From NCBI RefSeq assembly GCF_003946045.1, contig NZ_RHNW01000001.1, positions 62,001 through 126,000 of the forward strand: 64,000 nucleotides of DNA, written 5' to 3'. The first letter of the stretch is position 1, and every line of letters begins with the position of its first letter. Source of the DNA: Levilactobacillus mulengensis (GTDB taxonomy: Bacteria > Bacillota > Bacilli > Lactobacillales > Lactobacillaceae). The notes under the pieces were generated by a model that was given only the letters and a program-made list of their open reading frames with translations, ran no database searches and was not told where the DNA came from. A program made the translations under genes and the position numbers. Positions 7,903 to 16,331 of the stretch are shown one piece after another.

Positions 7903-10224
7903 TTATTTGTCATCATCAGTGGTCTTGGTCGTTGCGGGACTCTTCTGGGTGGTCGTTGCCGAAGAGGATTCGGTCGACGTGGTTCCCGTGTCGTCCCCGT
8001 CATCGTTGCCATCGCCACCAGGCGTCTGTTCCGTGCTCGAGGATTCCTTACTGGTACTGGATTCCGTCGTGGAAGAACTGGCCTGCGTGGTATTATTGTT
8101 GGTCGTGACCCGACTGTTGTTGCTGTAAGCCGATGAGCTCGTCGTGTTGGTTGAGCCGTATTGGCTGGTAGCCGTGGTGTCGGCGACCGTACCAGCGTGA
8201 CCCGTAATGTAGTATTCTTTACTCCCATTTTGGGTCGTTTCGGTCACGGTGCTTGGCGCCGTCCAGTCGGTGTTGGTCGACTTGCTGGCCAGGTAGGACA
8301 TTTCATACTTGTAAATCTCTTGGGCAATCGTAGTCTGCGTTGCACTCACGTAATGGCCGGTCTGGAATTGCTTGTCGTATCCGGTCCAAACGGAGATGGC
8401 GTAATTCCTGGTGTAACCGGTGAACCAGGAGTCCATGGTTGCGCCGTCAGGGACCCTGTCCGCGTAATCGTCAGGGTAGGAGTCGGTCCCGGTCTTCCCG
8501 GCCTGATACAGCCCGGGAATGGCCGCTGAACGCCCGGACCCATTTTCATTGGTCATGACGCCCTTCATCATATCCGTCAACATGAACGCCGTCGCGGCCG
8601 ACATGGCCCGCTTAGGCGTGGCGGAATACTTGTGGGCCTTCCCATCCTGCGTGACGACCTTGGAGACTAGGTATGGCTTGTAGTAGTTCCCACCGTTCGC
8701 GAAGGCAGCGTAGGCCGCGGCTTCTTGTTCGGAGGAGATGTACAGGCCAATCCCATTTTGCAGGGTCAGCGTCTTATCAAAGTCCATCCCTAAGCCACTC
8801 AGGAAAGAGGTGGCGCGCTTGATACCAACGTTTTGCAGCGTCCGGACAGCGGGGATGTTCCGTGATTCAACCAAGGCCTTACGCATGGTAATGGTCCCTT
8901 GGTACTTGCGGTCCCAGTCGTAAAGGTTCCGCGTCGTGCCTGGGTAGGTAAAGGCGGTATCCTTTACGGGTTCGTAGGTTGGGTAGTAGAGGTGTTCGAT
9001 GGCGGGACCGTAGTCCATCAGTGGCTTAGCCGTCGAGGCGCTCGACCGATCCTTTTGGACGGCTCGGTTCAGGCCAAACGTGACGTTGCCAGTCTTCCGG
9101 CCACCAATCATGGCGACGACCTTCCCGTTGTTCGGGTTGACAATCGTCGAGCCCACTTGGAACTTATCGGAAGGGAAGGCCACGTAGGCCGTCCCGTTGA
9201 CGATGTTGTACAGTTGCTTTTGGGCGCCCATGTCCAGGTTGGTGTAAACTTTCAACCCGCCGGTCGTGGTGTTGTAGCCCTTAGACTTCAGTTCGGCGTA
9301 AACCTGCTTGAGGTAGGCGTCGATGACCTTGGTCGTCTTGGCACTGGTACTGGTCGACTTGTGTGACTTGACCAAACCCGTGGTAATGCTCGTGGCTTCG
9401 GCCTGTTGCGCCTGGGCAGCGGTGATGGCGTTGTTCTTGGCCATGGCCTCCAGCACCAGGTCCCGCCGTTTCTTGGCTAAGGCCGGGTATGTGGTAGGGT
9501 CGTAATTGGTTGGTGACTGCGGCATACCGGCCAAGAGAGCCAATTGGGCGAGGTCCAAGCCTTTTAGCGTCTTGCCGTAGTAGTACTGGGCGGCCGTCTG
9601 CATGCCGTAGACTCCGTTGCCCATATAAACCTTGTTGATGTAGTATTCCAAAATTTGGTCCTTGGAGTAGTCGTGGTCGACCTTGAGGGCTAACCAGGCT
9701 TCCTGGGCCTTACGTTTCAGCGTTCGGTCGGAGGCGGCGGTGGAGAAGACGGACAGCTTGACCAGTTGTTGCGTCAAGGTACTGCCCCCCTGCATCCCCA
9801 GGGAAGAGCCGCTGACGTTGGCGAAGGCGGCCCCGATGATCCGGATGGGGTCAACCCCGTTGTTCTTGTAGAAACGCCGATCTTCGGTAGAAACGACGGC
9901 ATTTTTCAAGGTGTCGGGGATGTTCTTGGTCTTCACGTAATTCCGGTTCTGCGCGCCTAGCCGCGAAATCACGGTGCCGTTGGCGTCGTAGACTCGCGTC
10001 GAGGTATCACTGGACAGAGCACCCTCGGAAATCTTGGGCGCGCTCTGCGCATAGAAGAAGAACAGGCCAGCGCCGGCCAGAATGGCAAATACGCCAATGG
10101 CGACGATGACGAAGAGAATTCGGCGGAAGGTCCGCCAGCCAGTGTGCGGCTTTTTAGGACCGCTTGGCTTACGCTCGGCGTTACGACTCATACGCGTCTG
10201 TCGAGGGGTATTGTTACTAGACAT
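7903..10224 (-). CDS. pbp1A: Class A penicillin-binding protein 1A (transglycosylase/transpeptidase)
   Basis: 773 residues. A short basic cytoplasmic tail and one membrane segment (about residues 30-55) precede a GT51 glycosyltransferase domain with STEDRRFYKNNG (catalytic Glu) and GGSTLTQQLVK. A transpeptidase domain follows with SASTAK (active serine near 395) and KTGTD near 578. The last 130 residues are a Ser/Thr/Asp-rich disordered tail outside the cell. It polymerises and cross-links peptidoglycan. recU lies directly upstream on the same strand, as in Bacillus ponA-recU. Confidence 0.95.
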   Translation of the reverse strand: MSSNNTPRQTRMSRNAERKPSGPKKPHTGWRTFRRILFVIVAIGVFAILAGAGLFFFYAQSAPKISEGALSSDTSTRVYDANGTVISRLGAQNRNYVKTKNIPDTLKNAVVSTEDRRFYKNNGVDPIRIIGAAFANVSGSSLGMQGGSTLTQQLVKLSVFSTAASDRTLKRKAQEAWLALKVDHDYSKDQILEYYINKVYMGNGVYGMQTAAQYYYGKTLKGLDLAQLALLAGMPQSPTNYDPTTYPALAKKRRDLVLEAMAKNNAITAAQAQQAEATSITTGLVKSHKSTSTSAKTTKVIDAYLKQVYAELKSKGYNTTTGGLKVYTNLDMGAQKQLYNIVNGTAYVAFPSDKFQVGSTIVNPNNGKVVAMIGGRKTGNVTFGLNRAVQKDRSSASTAKPLMDYGPAIEHLYYPTYEPVKDTAFTYPGTTRNLYDWDRKYQGTITMRKALVESRNIPAVRTLQNVGIKRATSFLSGLGMDFDKTLTLQNGIGLYISSEQEAAAYAAFANGGNYYKPYLVSKVVTQDGKAHKYSATPKRAMSAATAFMLTDMMKGVMTNENGSGRSAAIPGLYQAGKTGTDSYPDDYADRVPDGATMDSWFTGYTRNYAISVWTGYDKQFQTGHYVSATQTTIAQEIYKYEMSYLASKSTNTDWTAPSTVTETTQNGSKEYYITGHAGTVADTTATSQYGSTNTTSSSAYSNNSRVTTNNNTTQASSSTTESSTSKESSSTEQTPGGDGNDDGDDTGTTSTESSSATTTQKSPATTKTTDDDK

Positions 10225-10269
10225 GGTAATCTCCTTTGTGTTTAAACGTGTTCAGCTTGGGTGAAACGA

Positions 10270-10872
10270 TTAGAGAAGCTGATCCACGGCTTTGAGATAG
10301 GGAATGGGCAGTTGGAGCTCGGCGGTAATCTGGATCCCGTTCGCCGCAATTTCTGCGTAGGGGATGGATTTACGGCCGCCCTTTAACTGTGCGTCCCAGA
10401 AATCATACAGGTCGGTCCCACGGTACAAGTAAACTTCATGGCGGGTGACAAATTTAATAATGGCAAAACAGATGCCGCCTTGAGCGGTACAAGCCCGCAT
10501 GTGATCGATCTGATGTTGATGAAAGTTTTTCAACGGAAACGACGATTGATTCCGCGTTTCCTTGGCGTCAAAGTCCAGGTAGTGGCCCTGGTAGACCCCG
10601 TTGTAGTCGGTCGTGGAGGCCGTACTGAAGTAGGCTTCTTTGATGACGGCCGCGCTCCGCTTGGGGTAATCGACCTTGACGATTTTGATGGGCGTGGGCT
10701 TCTTATGAACGACGGCAACCCCGGTTGTTTCATAGTAGGTATTGCTTTCGTTAAGTTCCTCTTCCAGCGTCATACCCCGCTTACCGTAGTTGGTGTAGGT
10801 GCTGGGGAACTTGGGCCCCGTCTTTGCTGCTGGTGCCTGGTAGGCATTCCCATTGGGATACCGAATAGTCAT
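10270..10872 (-). CDS. recU: Holliday junction resolvase RecU
   Basis: 200 residues. The RecU/endonuclease core DYNGVYQGHYLDFDAKETRN carries the catalytic acidic residues and lysine, followed by NFHQHQIDHM. It resolves recombination intermediates. The longer frame from 10899 encodes only the Shine-Dalgarno run (AAGGAGGGTGAGGAG), so the true start is the ATG at 10872, giving MTIRYPNGNAYQ, the standard RecU N terminus. The 45-base gap to pbp1A suggests one operon. Confidence 0.95.
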   Translation of the reverse strand: MTIRYPNGNAYQAPAAKTGPKFPSTYTNYGKRGMTLEEELNESNTYYETTGVAVVHKKPTPIKIVKVDYPKRSAAVIKEAYFSTASTTDYNGVYQGHYLDFDAKETRNQSSFPLKNFHQHQIDHMRACTAQGGICFAIIKFVTRHEVYLYRGTDLYDFWDAQLKGGRKSIPYAEIAANGIQITAELQLPIPYLKAVDQLL

Positions 10873-10940
10873 TGACTCCTCACCCTCCTTGCCTTGCAAC
10901 CACCCATTCGCAGTTGACTTTTAAATTGGTTCTTTGCAGT

Positions 10941-11120
10941 GCCTCCGGGCCGGTGAAAATGAGCCGTGACGCTGTGGGCGCCGCCTGGAGCCAAAAGGCG
11001 GTCTCCAGACTTACTTTGAGCCGAAAATCACGTCTCAAAGATAGCAGTTACCTAAGCGGGAAACCCGCTAAGGTAACTCCCACGGCTGAGCTCATTTTCC
11101 CCAGCCCTGCGGCTGACATA
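10941..11120 (+). repeat. Cloverleaf-type intergenic element, subtype A
   Basis: Begins GCCTCCGGGCCGGTGAAAAT and ends in CCCCAGCCCTGCGGCTGACA, whose arms pair as an outer stem. Inside are a GGAGCC...GGTCTCC hairpin, a CTTTGAG...CTCAAAG hairpin and a long hairpin closed by AGTTACCTAAGCGGG and CCCGCTAAGGTAACT. Confidence 0.85.
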
Positions 11121-11943
11121 GTGTTGGCCGTCAGCTGCGTGGGTTGGTAACGACTAAGCCTGTGTTTTGTGGTTTGCTATTACATAATAGGTTAGCCAAC
11201 GCGTGAAGGCATGCGTGATATTTTTAAGCAACTGGTCGAATGGGATTGTGGCCCAGTTATTGATATTATACCAAGCTGACCCAGAAATAAAAACTCTAAC
11301 TGGTCTATAAATGGTCAAAACGACCGAACTTAAACGGAACTTAAGTGAATGATTGTGGGGTGGACTGATTTAGGTGGAATTTGGTTGGGTTAGGGATTGT
11401 GGAAATACTATTTGTGGTGAGTACAGGTATCATTTTTCTTTGAGGTGCATGTTGGCTCTGATGAAGAGCATTGGTTTACTGAGTAGTTTTAACTCAGTTG
11501 ATGGGTATCTACGAATCAAGACGTTCTTCTATAGAGATAAGTCGTGTAGCATTAGCATTGATAAATCGTGGCAAGAAAAAAGTTAGTTACGGATTAAACG
11601 TGACTCAATGGTCGGCGAGGGTGACAAAACTTTTTCCATTTTAGAACGCCGAGTTAATGTAAGGTGAGATTTAATTTGTATCAGAAGTTGAAGATTATTT
11701 GAATTGTAGAGACAAAGTTGAATGATGAAGTTAATTTGTCGTTAGTGAGAGGGAGTAGTGCGTCGAATAGGTTAAAATGAAAATAGATGAGTGTGAACGA
11801 AGGACAAAATGTTATTTTGGTCTAAGGTGACGTGAATTGAATCGGTACCTAATGGTTAAAATTGATGAATCGAAAAATTTGGATAACGCAATTAAAATAG
11901 GCGACCGTAAAAAAAAAGACAGTTGCGGGCCAAACAAGTGTAA
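11121..11943. other. AT-rich non-coding stretch between two inverted cloverleaf elements
   Basis: About 820 bases of visibly lower GC than the neighbours, bracketed by elements in opposite orientation. A 70-codon frame at 11374-11586 has no recognisable domain and no good ribosome-binding site, so I do not call it a gene. No IS ends, RNA gene or long protein remnant could be recognised. Confidence 0.55.
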
Positions 11944-12122
11944 GCCGCAGAGCTGGTGAAAATGGGCTCAGCCGTGGGAGTTGCCTTAGCGGGTTTCCCG
12001 CTTAGACAACTGCTATCTTTGAGACTCGGGTTATGAGGCTCAAAGTAAGTCCGAAGACCGCACCTCAGGCTTCGGACGCGCGCCCACAGCGTCACGGCCC
12101 GGTTTTCACCAGCCCGGAGGCA
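11944..12122 (-). repeat. Cloverleaf-type intergenic element, subtype A (inverted)
   Basis: Minus-strand reading begins CTCCGGGCTGGTGAAAAC and ends in CATTTTCACCAGCTCTGCGG. The long hairpin is AGTTGTCTAAGCGGG with CCCGCTAAGGCAACT. Compared with the 10.9-kb copy an A-T pair became G-C, a compensatory change. Confidence 0.85.
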
Positions 12123-12219
12123 CTACCAAAAACTTGTTTTACCAACTATCTGTATTTTTCATTGCGTCGGCCGGATTTTTTCGCTACACTGGTAAGGTAC
12201 CGGTAAAGGAGGCCGCGAG

Positions 12220-12789
12220 ATGAGTCGGTTATGGTTGACGGGCTACCGCAGTTATGAACTGGGTGTTTTTGGCAATCAAGACCCGAAGCTCCTGGTCATC
12301 AAGGACGCATTGAAAAAAATGCTGATCGGTAAGATTGAAAATGGGACTGACTGGTTGATCACGGGTGGTCAGCTGGGCGTTGAGCAGTGGTCGATTGAGG
12401 TGGGGCTGGCGTTGAAGCCGGACTACCCGGAATTAAAAATTGCCATGATGACGCCATTCGCTGAGTTTGGTAGCAACTGGAATGAAAATAACCGTGGACT
12501 GTACGCGCAGCTGGCGAGTCAGGTCGATTTTCACCAGTCAGTTAGTGAACAACCCTATCATGGGCCCCAACAGTTAAGAAACTATCAAGAATTTATGTTA
12601 TCCCATACAGATGAGGCCGCAATGGTTTATGATTTAGAGGTTGAAGGGAAACCTAAGTATGATTATCGCGCTGTGACGCGGTTTCAAGAGCAACATGCTT
12701 ACCCCCTAACGCTGATAGATATGGATTGGTTACAAGAAAGTGCCAACGAATATCAAGAAAATAAAAATAATGGTTCCCAATTTGAGTAA
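12220..12789 (+). CDS. ypsA: YpsA-like SLOG-fold protein (DUF1273)
   Basis: 189 residues beginning MSRLWLTGYRSYELGVF, the family signature, then a WLITGGQLGVEQWSIEVGL nucleotide-binding glycine motif of the SLOG/LOG-like Rossmann fold. In Bacillus and Staphylococcus YpsA influences cell division and lies beside gpsB (family knowledge); the biochemical activity is unsettled. AAAGGAGG precedes the ATG. The gene is 56 bases from gpsB and probably shares its transcript. Confidence 0.92.
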   Translation: MSRLWLTGYRSYELGVFGNQDPKLLVIKDALKKMLIGKIENGTDWLITGGQLGVEQWSIEVGLALKPDYPELKIAMMTPFAEFGSNWNENNRGLYAQLASQVDFHQSVSEQPYHGPQQLRNYQEFMLSHTDEAAMVYDLEVEGKPKYDYRAVTRFQEQHAYPLTLIDMDWLQESANEYQENKNNGSQFE

Positions 12790-12844
12790 AAACTGGTATT
12801 ATAGATATCGCCGGTTTGATTAGGATAACGAGGTGTAATGATCA

Positions 12845-13198
12845 ATGGAAAACGTTAATTTTACTCCTAAAGAGATTTTGCAAAAGCAATTTCGTCAAAA
12901 GATGCGCGGGTATGATCCCGACGATGTCGACAGTTTCTTGGATAACGTGATCAAGGACTACGATACTTTTGTGAAGGAGAATCAACGGCTTCAAGAAGAA
13001 AACGAACGGTTGTTGGCTAAGGTCGACGAACTCACGCGCCAAGTGCAAGTGGGGGCAAGTCAGCCGGCAGCAACGACAACCAGCCAATCCACTTCAAGTG
13101 TCACTAACATGGACATTTTGAAGCGGCTCTCCAATTTGGAACGGCACGTTTTCGGTTCACAATTAGATAATGATCCAAACGAGTCACATCGTTTGTAG
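12845..13198 (+). CDS. gpsB: Cell-cycle protein GpsB (DivIVA-like)
   Basis: 117 residues. The N-terminal DivIVA-type domain ([20 protein letters not shown], then [13 protein letters not shown]) binds membranes and penicillin-binding proteins. A coiled coil (residues about 35-70), a Ser/Thr/Gln linker and the short C-terminal trimerisation helix ([16 protein letters not shown]) follow. It coordinates septal and peripheral wall synthesis, and penicillin-binding proteins such as the nearby PBP1A are typical partners. rnpB follows immediately. Confidence 0.95.
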   Translation: MENVNFTPKEILQKQFRQKMRGYDPDDVDSFLDNVIKDYDTFVKENQRLQEENERLLAKVDELTRQVQVGASQPAATTTSQSTSSVTNMDILKRLSNLERHVFGSQLDNDPNESHRL

Positions 13199-13210
13199 AA
13201 TTATAAAGAC

Positions 13211-13607
13211 TGGTGTAAATCCTGAGTAATCGCGGTCGGCTTATGTCGGCTGAGGAAAGTCCATGCTCGCACAGACTGAGATGTCTGTAGTGTTCGTGCT
13301 CGGTGAAAAAATAAGCCGGGGGACGTTAGCAATAACGTAACGGCGGGAAAACACGGCTACGGCTTCGGCTATGCCCTAGTATCCCTGAAAAGTGCCACAG
13401 TGACGATACGTCTAAGGAAACTTAGGCGGTGGAACGCGGTAAACCCCTCGAGCGGGCAACCCAAACTTTTGGTAGGGGCGCTTCACATATGGAAATGAAC
13501 GAAATGTGGGGGGAGAGGAAACTCTCGAGATAGATGATTACTGCCAGTCAATCGTTTGCCTGAAACGGTTGGGTGGTACAAAACATGGCTTACAGGGATT
13601 TGCACCA
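13211..13607 (+). ncRNA. rnpB: RNase P RNA, class B
   Basis: Catalytic RNA of RNase P. Hallmarks are GAGGAAAGTCCATGCTCGCA near the 5' end, AGTGCCACAGTGACG, GGTGGAACGCGGTAAACCCC, CTCGAGCGGGCAACCCAAA, and near the 3' end ACAAAACATGGCTTACA. The first bases TGGTGTAAATCC pair with GGATTTGCACCA at the 3' end (helix P1), which fixes the boundaries. The layout ypsA-gpsB-rnpB-methyltransferase is conserved in Firmicutes. Confidence 0.97.
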
Positions 13608-13612
13608 TGTCA

Positions 13613-13643
13613 GGTGGGTGGGAGCTTGCTCCCGCCTTTTTTT
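13613..13643 (+). terminator. rnpB terminator
   Basis: GGGAG-CTTG-CTCCC stem extended by flanking G/C bases and followed by seven T residues. Confidence 0.9.
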
Positions 13644-13718
13644 ATGGTTATAATCGGGTTAAATGCCCAAGAACAGCGTAAAATTAGCAACTCAGTAAAG
13701 TGAAGTAAGGAGGACGTT

Positions 13719-14861
13719 ATGAAGAAATTTCATTTATACGCGGCCACTGCCAGTGGGATCGAAGCCATTGCCGGTCGTGAGTTACGAGACCTCGGGTACG
13801 ATACCCAGGTTGAAAATGGCCGGGTCCGGTTTGACGGGACGATTGAAGACGTACTGCGGGCGAACCTGTGGTTGCGGACCGCAGACCGGGTTCGGATCAT
13901 CGTGGCTGAATTTGACGCCGTGACCTTTGACGAACTGTTTGAAGCTACTAAGGCCGTGGCCTGGGACGAACTACTCCCCATGGACGCCGCTTTCCCTGTC
14001 GAAGGCCGTTCCAAGAAGTCTCAGCTCCACAGTGTGCCCGACGCCCAAGCCATCGTGAAAAAGGCCGTTGCCACGAAATTGGCGGCTGTCTATCACCGGC
14101 GGACTCGGATGCCTGAAACCGGTGCCACTTACCCCTTGGAAGTCATGATCGATAAGGACCACGTCATGTTGACGCTGGACACCACCGGTTCAAGTCTGTT
14201 CAAGCGAGGCTACCGGGTCGGCAAGGGTAGCGCGCCATTGAAGGAAAACATGGCCGCTGCTTTGATTGCCTTGACCAGCTGGCACAAAAATATGCCATTC
14301 TGGGATCCCGTGTGTGGGTCTGGGACCATTCCTATTGAAGCAGCTATGATTGGCCGTAACCTGGCCCCAGGGTTTAACCGGGACTTCACCTGTGAGACCT
14401 GGGATTGGGTGCCCCAAGAGCTGAGTGATAAGTTGCGTGACGAAGCCGATGCCAAGGCCGACTACGATACGCCACTGCAGATCTTTGGGACCGATATTGA
14501 TGAGAACATGGTGGCCATTGCCAAGCGTAACGCCCAAGAGGCGGGCTTGTCACAAGACATCACGTTTAGCCAATTAGCCGTCCAGGACTTTAAGACGGAC
14601 ATGGAAGATGGGGTCATCGTGGCCAACCCACCATACGGGGAACGGCTGAGTGATCAGGCTTCCGTTCGTGAACTTTACAAACAAATGGGGCAAGTATTCA
14701 AGCCATTAACGGATTGGTCGAAGTACATTTTAACGGCTGATCTGGAATTTGAACATTTCTATGGTCAAAAGGCCACGAAGACGCGGAAGCTGTATAACGG
14801 GGCTTTGCGGACCGACTACTTCCAGTTCTGGGGCAAGCGTAAGCCGCGGCACCAGGGTTAA
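13719..14861 (+). CDS. THUMP-domain 23S rRNA methyltransferase (RlmL/YpsC type)
   Basis: 380 residues. An N-terminal THUMP/ferredoxin-like RNA-binding region (LYAATASGIEAIAGRELRDLG) is followed by a Rossmann methyltransferase with FWDPVCGSGTIPIEAAMIG for SAM binding, GTDIDENMVAIA, and the catalytic NPPYGERL motif typical of N2-guanine methylation. By family it probably modifies 23S rRNA. AAGGAGG precedes the ATG. The HIT gene starts 3 bases after the stop, so the two form an operon. Confidence 0.93.
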   Translation: MKKFHLYAATASGIEAIAGRELRDLGYDTQVENGRVRFDGTIEDVLRANLWLRTADRVRIIVAEFDAVTFDELFEATKAVAWDELLPMDAAFPVEGRSKKSQLHSVPDAQAIVKKAVATKLAAVYHRRTRMPETGATYPLEVMIDKDHVMLTLDTTGSSLFKRGYRVGKGSAPLKENMAAALIALTSWHKNMPFWDPVCGSGTIPIEAAMIGRNLAPGFNRDFTCETWDWVPQELSDKLRDEADAKADYDTPLQIFGTDIDENMVAIAKRNAQEAGLSQDITFSQLAVQDFKTDMEDGVIVANPPYGERLSDQASVRELYKQMGQVFKPLTDWSKYILTADLEFEHFYGQKATKTRKLYNGALRTDYFQFWGKRKPRHQG

Positions 14862-14864
14862 GCC

Positions 14865-15257
14865 ATGATTAAGACGGATTGTGTCTTTTGCCAGAAAAGC
14901 AGTATCGTCTTAGAAAATGACTTGGCCAAGGCGTTTTGGGACAATCATCCCGTGCGCCGCGGCCACCTGTTGATTGTACCCAAGCAACACTACGCAACAT
15001 ACTTTGATGTGCCAGCCGAAACGCGCGCGGCGATGGATGCGTTGACCTTTGCGGCTAAGGCCTTGCTGGATGAAAAATTTCAGCCGGCCGGGTATAACAT
15101 CGGCATCAACGTGGCGCCGGCCGCCGGTCAAACGGTTATGCACGCCCACATTCACCTGATTCCCCGGTACGAAGGGGACGTTAAGGATCCGCGGGGCGGC
15201 ATCCGCAAGATGATTCCGCGGGCCGTTCAGGGCTTGAGTCGGTTGAAACGAAAATAG
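14865..15257 (+). CDS. HIT-family hydrolase
   Basis: 130 residues with the histidine triad HAHIHLIPRYEGD near residue 86 and the N-terminal CVFCQK and AFWDNHPVRRGHLLIVPKQH segments of the HIT fold. Family members hydrolyse nucleotide phosphoramidates or dinucleoside polyphosphates; the exact substrate cannot be read from sequence. Its start lies just behind the methyltransferase stop. A terminator follows. Confidence 0.92.
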   Translation: MIKTDCVFCQKSSIVLENDLAKAFWDNHPVRRGHLLIVPKQHYATYFDVPAETRAAMDALTFAAKALLDEKFQPAGYNIGINVAPAAGQTVMHAHIHLIPRYEGDVKDPRGGIRKMIPRAVQGLSRLKRK

Positions 15258-15267
15258 AAATTGACGA

Positions 15268-15304
15268 AACGAATTTGGACTTCACAGTCTGGATTCGTTT
15301 TTTG
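15268..15304 (+). terminator. Terminator after the HIT gene
   Basis: AACGAAT...GAC pairs with GTC...ATTCGTT, followed by a T run. Confidence 0.8.
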
Positions 15305-15314
15305 TTGGATTATT

Positions 15315-15343
15315 TTGTAAAGTAACGGCTAACCCTGTATACT
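15315..15343 (+). promoter_or_regulatory. SigmaA-type promoter for the secreted protein at 15367
   Basis: TTGTAA and TATACT separated by 17 bases, about 24 bases upstream of the start codon region. Confidence 0.7.
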
Positions 15344-15366
15344 GAGCTTAACGGAAAAGGGGTTTT

Positions 15367-16020
15367 ATGATGAAATGGCGGAGTTTACTACTGGCAGGGA
15401 TTGTGGCAATGGGGACATTAGGCATGGCCACGCAGGCCCAGGCAAAGCAAAAAGTTTTTAATTTGTACCAGAATTATGGTGCCCAGAAGACGCATAAGGC
15501 CTACTCGAGTAAGAAAACCTACCCACTCAAGAAAACGTTCACCTTCAAAAATTCAGCGTATAAGATCAGATTGAATAATTTGTATGTGTATCAGGTTGCC
15601 AATAAAAAGGCGAAGTACGCGACCTGGGCAAAGGTCACGGGAACCGCCTACAATAATAGTGACGATGGCTTTTACCGGTTCGGCAGAAACGTGATGGGCG
15701 GAATCTCCAATTATAATCTCGTGGGGTTCGAGAACACCATGACCAGCAACTTTATCTTTTCGGCCAAGAATAGTAAGAGCAAACACATGTTAGTTAACGT
15801 GACCCCTAAGCAAGGAATCACGGCCGGGCCCAATTCAGCATCGTCGTATTTGAAGCCCCATCAGAAGAGTCAATTTGAGATGCTGCTGTATTCCAGAAAA
15901 AAGGTCACTAAGGTTGGTAAAATCGAGCTATCCTTTGCGACGCTGGCTTACGAAGGCCCCAAGGCTGATAAGGTCGTTAATGGCATTTATGACGGTCGGC
16001 AAAAACTGAATCTAAAATAA
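15367..16020 (+). CDS. Secreted protein of unknown function
   Basis: 217 residues. The Sec signal peptide MMKWRSLLLAGIVAMGTLGM with cleavage after the AQA motif is clear. The mature part is rich in Lys, Tyr and Asn, predicted mostly beta, and has the pattern of a small immunoglobulin-like extracellular domain similar in style to DUF4352 proteins. I cannot name a family with confidence. It has its own promoter and terminator, so it is monocistronic. No sortase motif, lipobox or anchor is visible. Confidence 0.85.
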   Translation: MMKWRSLLLAGIVAMGTLGMATQAQAKQKVFNLYQNYGAQKTHKAYSSKKTYPLKKTFTFKNSAYKIRLNNLYVYQVANKKAKYATWAKVTGTAYNNSDDGFYRFGRNVMGGISNYNLVGFENTMTSNFIFSAKNSKSKHMLVNVTPKQGITAGPNSASSYLKPHQKSQFEMLLYSRKKVTKVGKIELSFATLAYEGPKADKVVNGIYDGRQKLNLK

Positions 16021-16045
16021 ACGATGTCCGATTAGGTGGGATGTC

Positions 16046-16117
16046 GCCCAGCGACTCATAGTCTGAGTCCTGGTAAGCGGGTGTGATGCCGGTTTGCTAG
16101 GACTTGGGCTTTTTTTC
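16046..16117 (+). terminator. Terminator after the secreted protein
   Basis: GCCCA...AGTCCT pairs with AGGACTTGGGC around an inner loop, followed by seven T residues. Confidence 0.8.
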
Positions 16118-16156
16118 TTGTTGTCAGTGTCAATTTGGTAGGAAAAATGCCGATGA

Positions 16157-16173
16157 TGTCAGAAAATGTCACT
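16157..16173 (+). promoter_or_regulatory. Possible upstream GlnR/TnrA half-quality box
   Basis: TGTCAGAAAATGTCACT matches TGTNAN7TNACA except the last base. It lies 134 bases upstream of the near-perfect box at 16291. The remaining part of the 310-base gap before amtB holds only the terminator of the previous gene. Confidence 0.35.
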
Positions 16174-16290
16174 CGTTTCCAAATCTTAATAAGTTTATGA
16201 AAACAACTGGTACTAGTGGAATTAGTTCGTTAAACGTCCCAGCCAACCCGTTATTTTTGAAAATTCACTCGTGACTTTCATCAAAATCAG

Positions 16291-16307
16291 TGTTAGGATT
16301 TCTTACA
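16291..16307 (+). promoter_or_regulatory. GlnR-type operator upstream of amtB
   Basis: TGTTAGGATTTCTTACA fits the GlnR/TnrA consensus TGTNAN7TNACA exactly, with the box ending 24 bases before the amtB start codon. This predicts nitrogen control of ammonium uptake, as in other Firmicutes. Confidence 0.75.
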
Positions 16308-16331
16308 TCAAACGTAAAGAGGGCGCCGCTA

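Noticed and set aside
11374-11586. 70-codon plus-strand frame in the AT-rich spacer
   Set aside because: No domain, no good ribosome-binding site and codon use unlike neighbours; likely chance.
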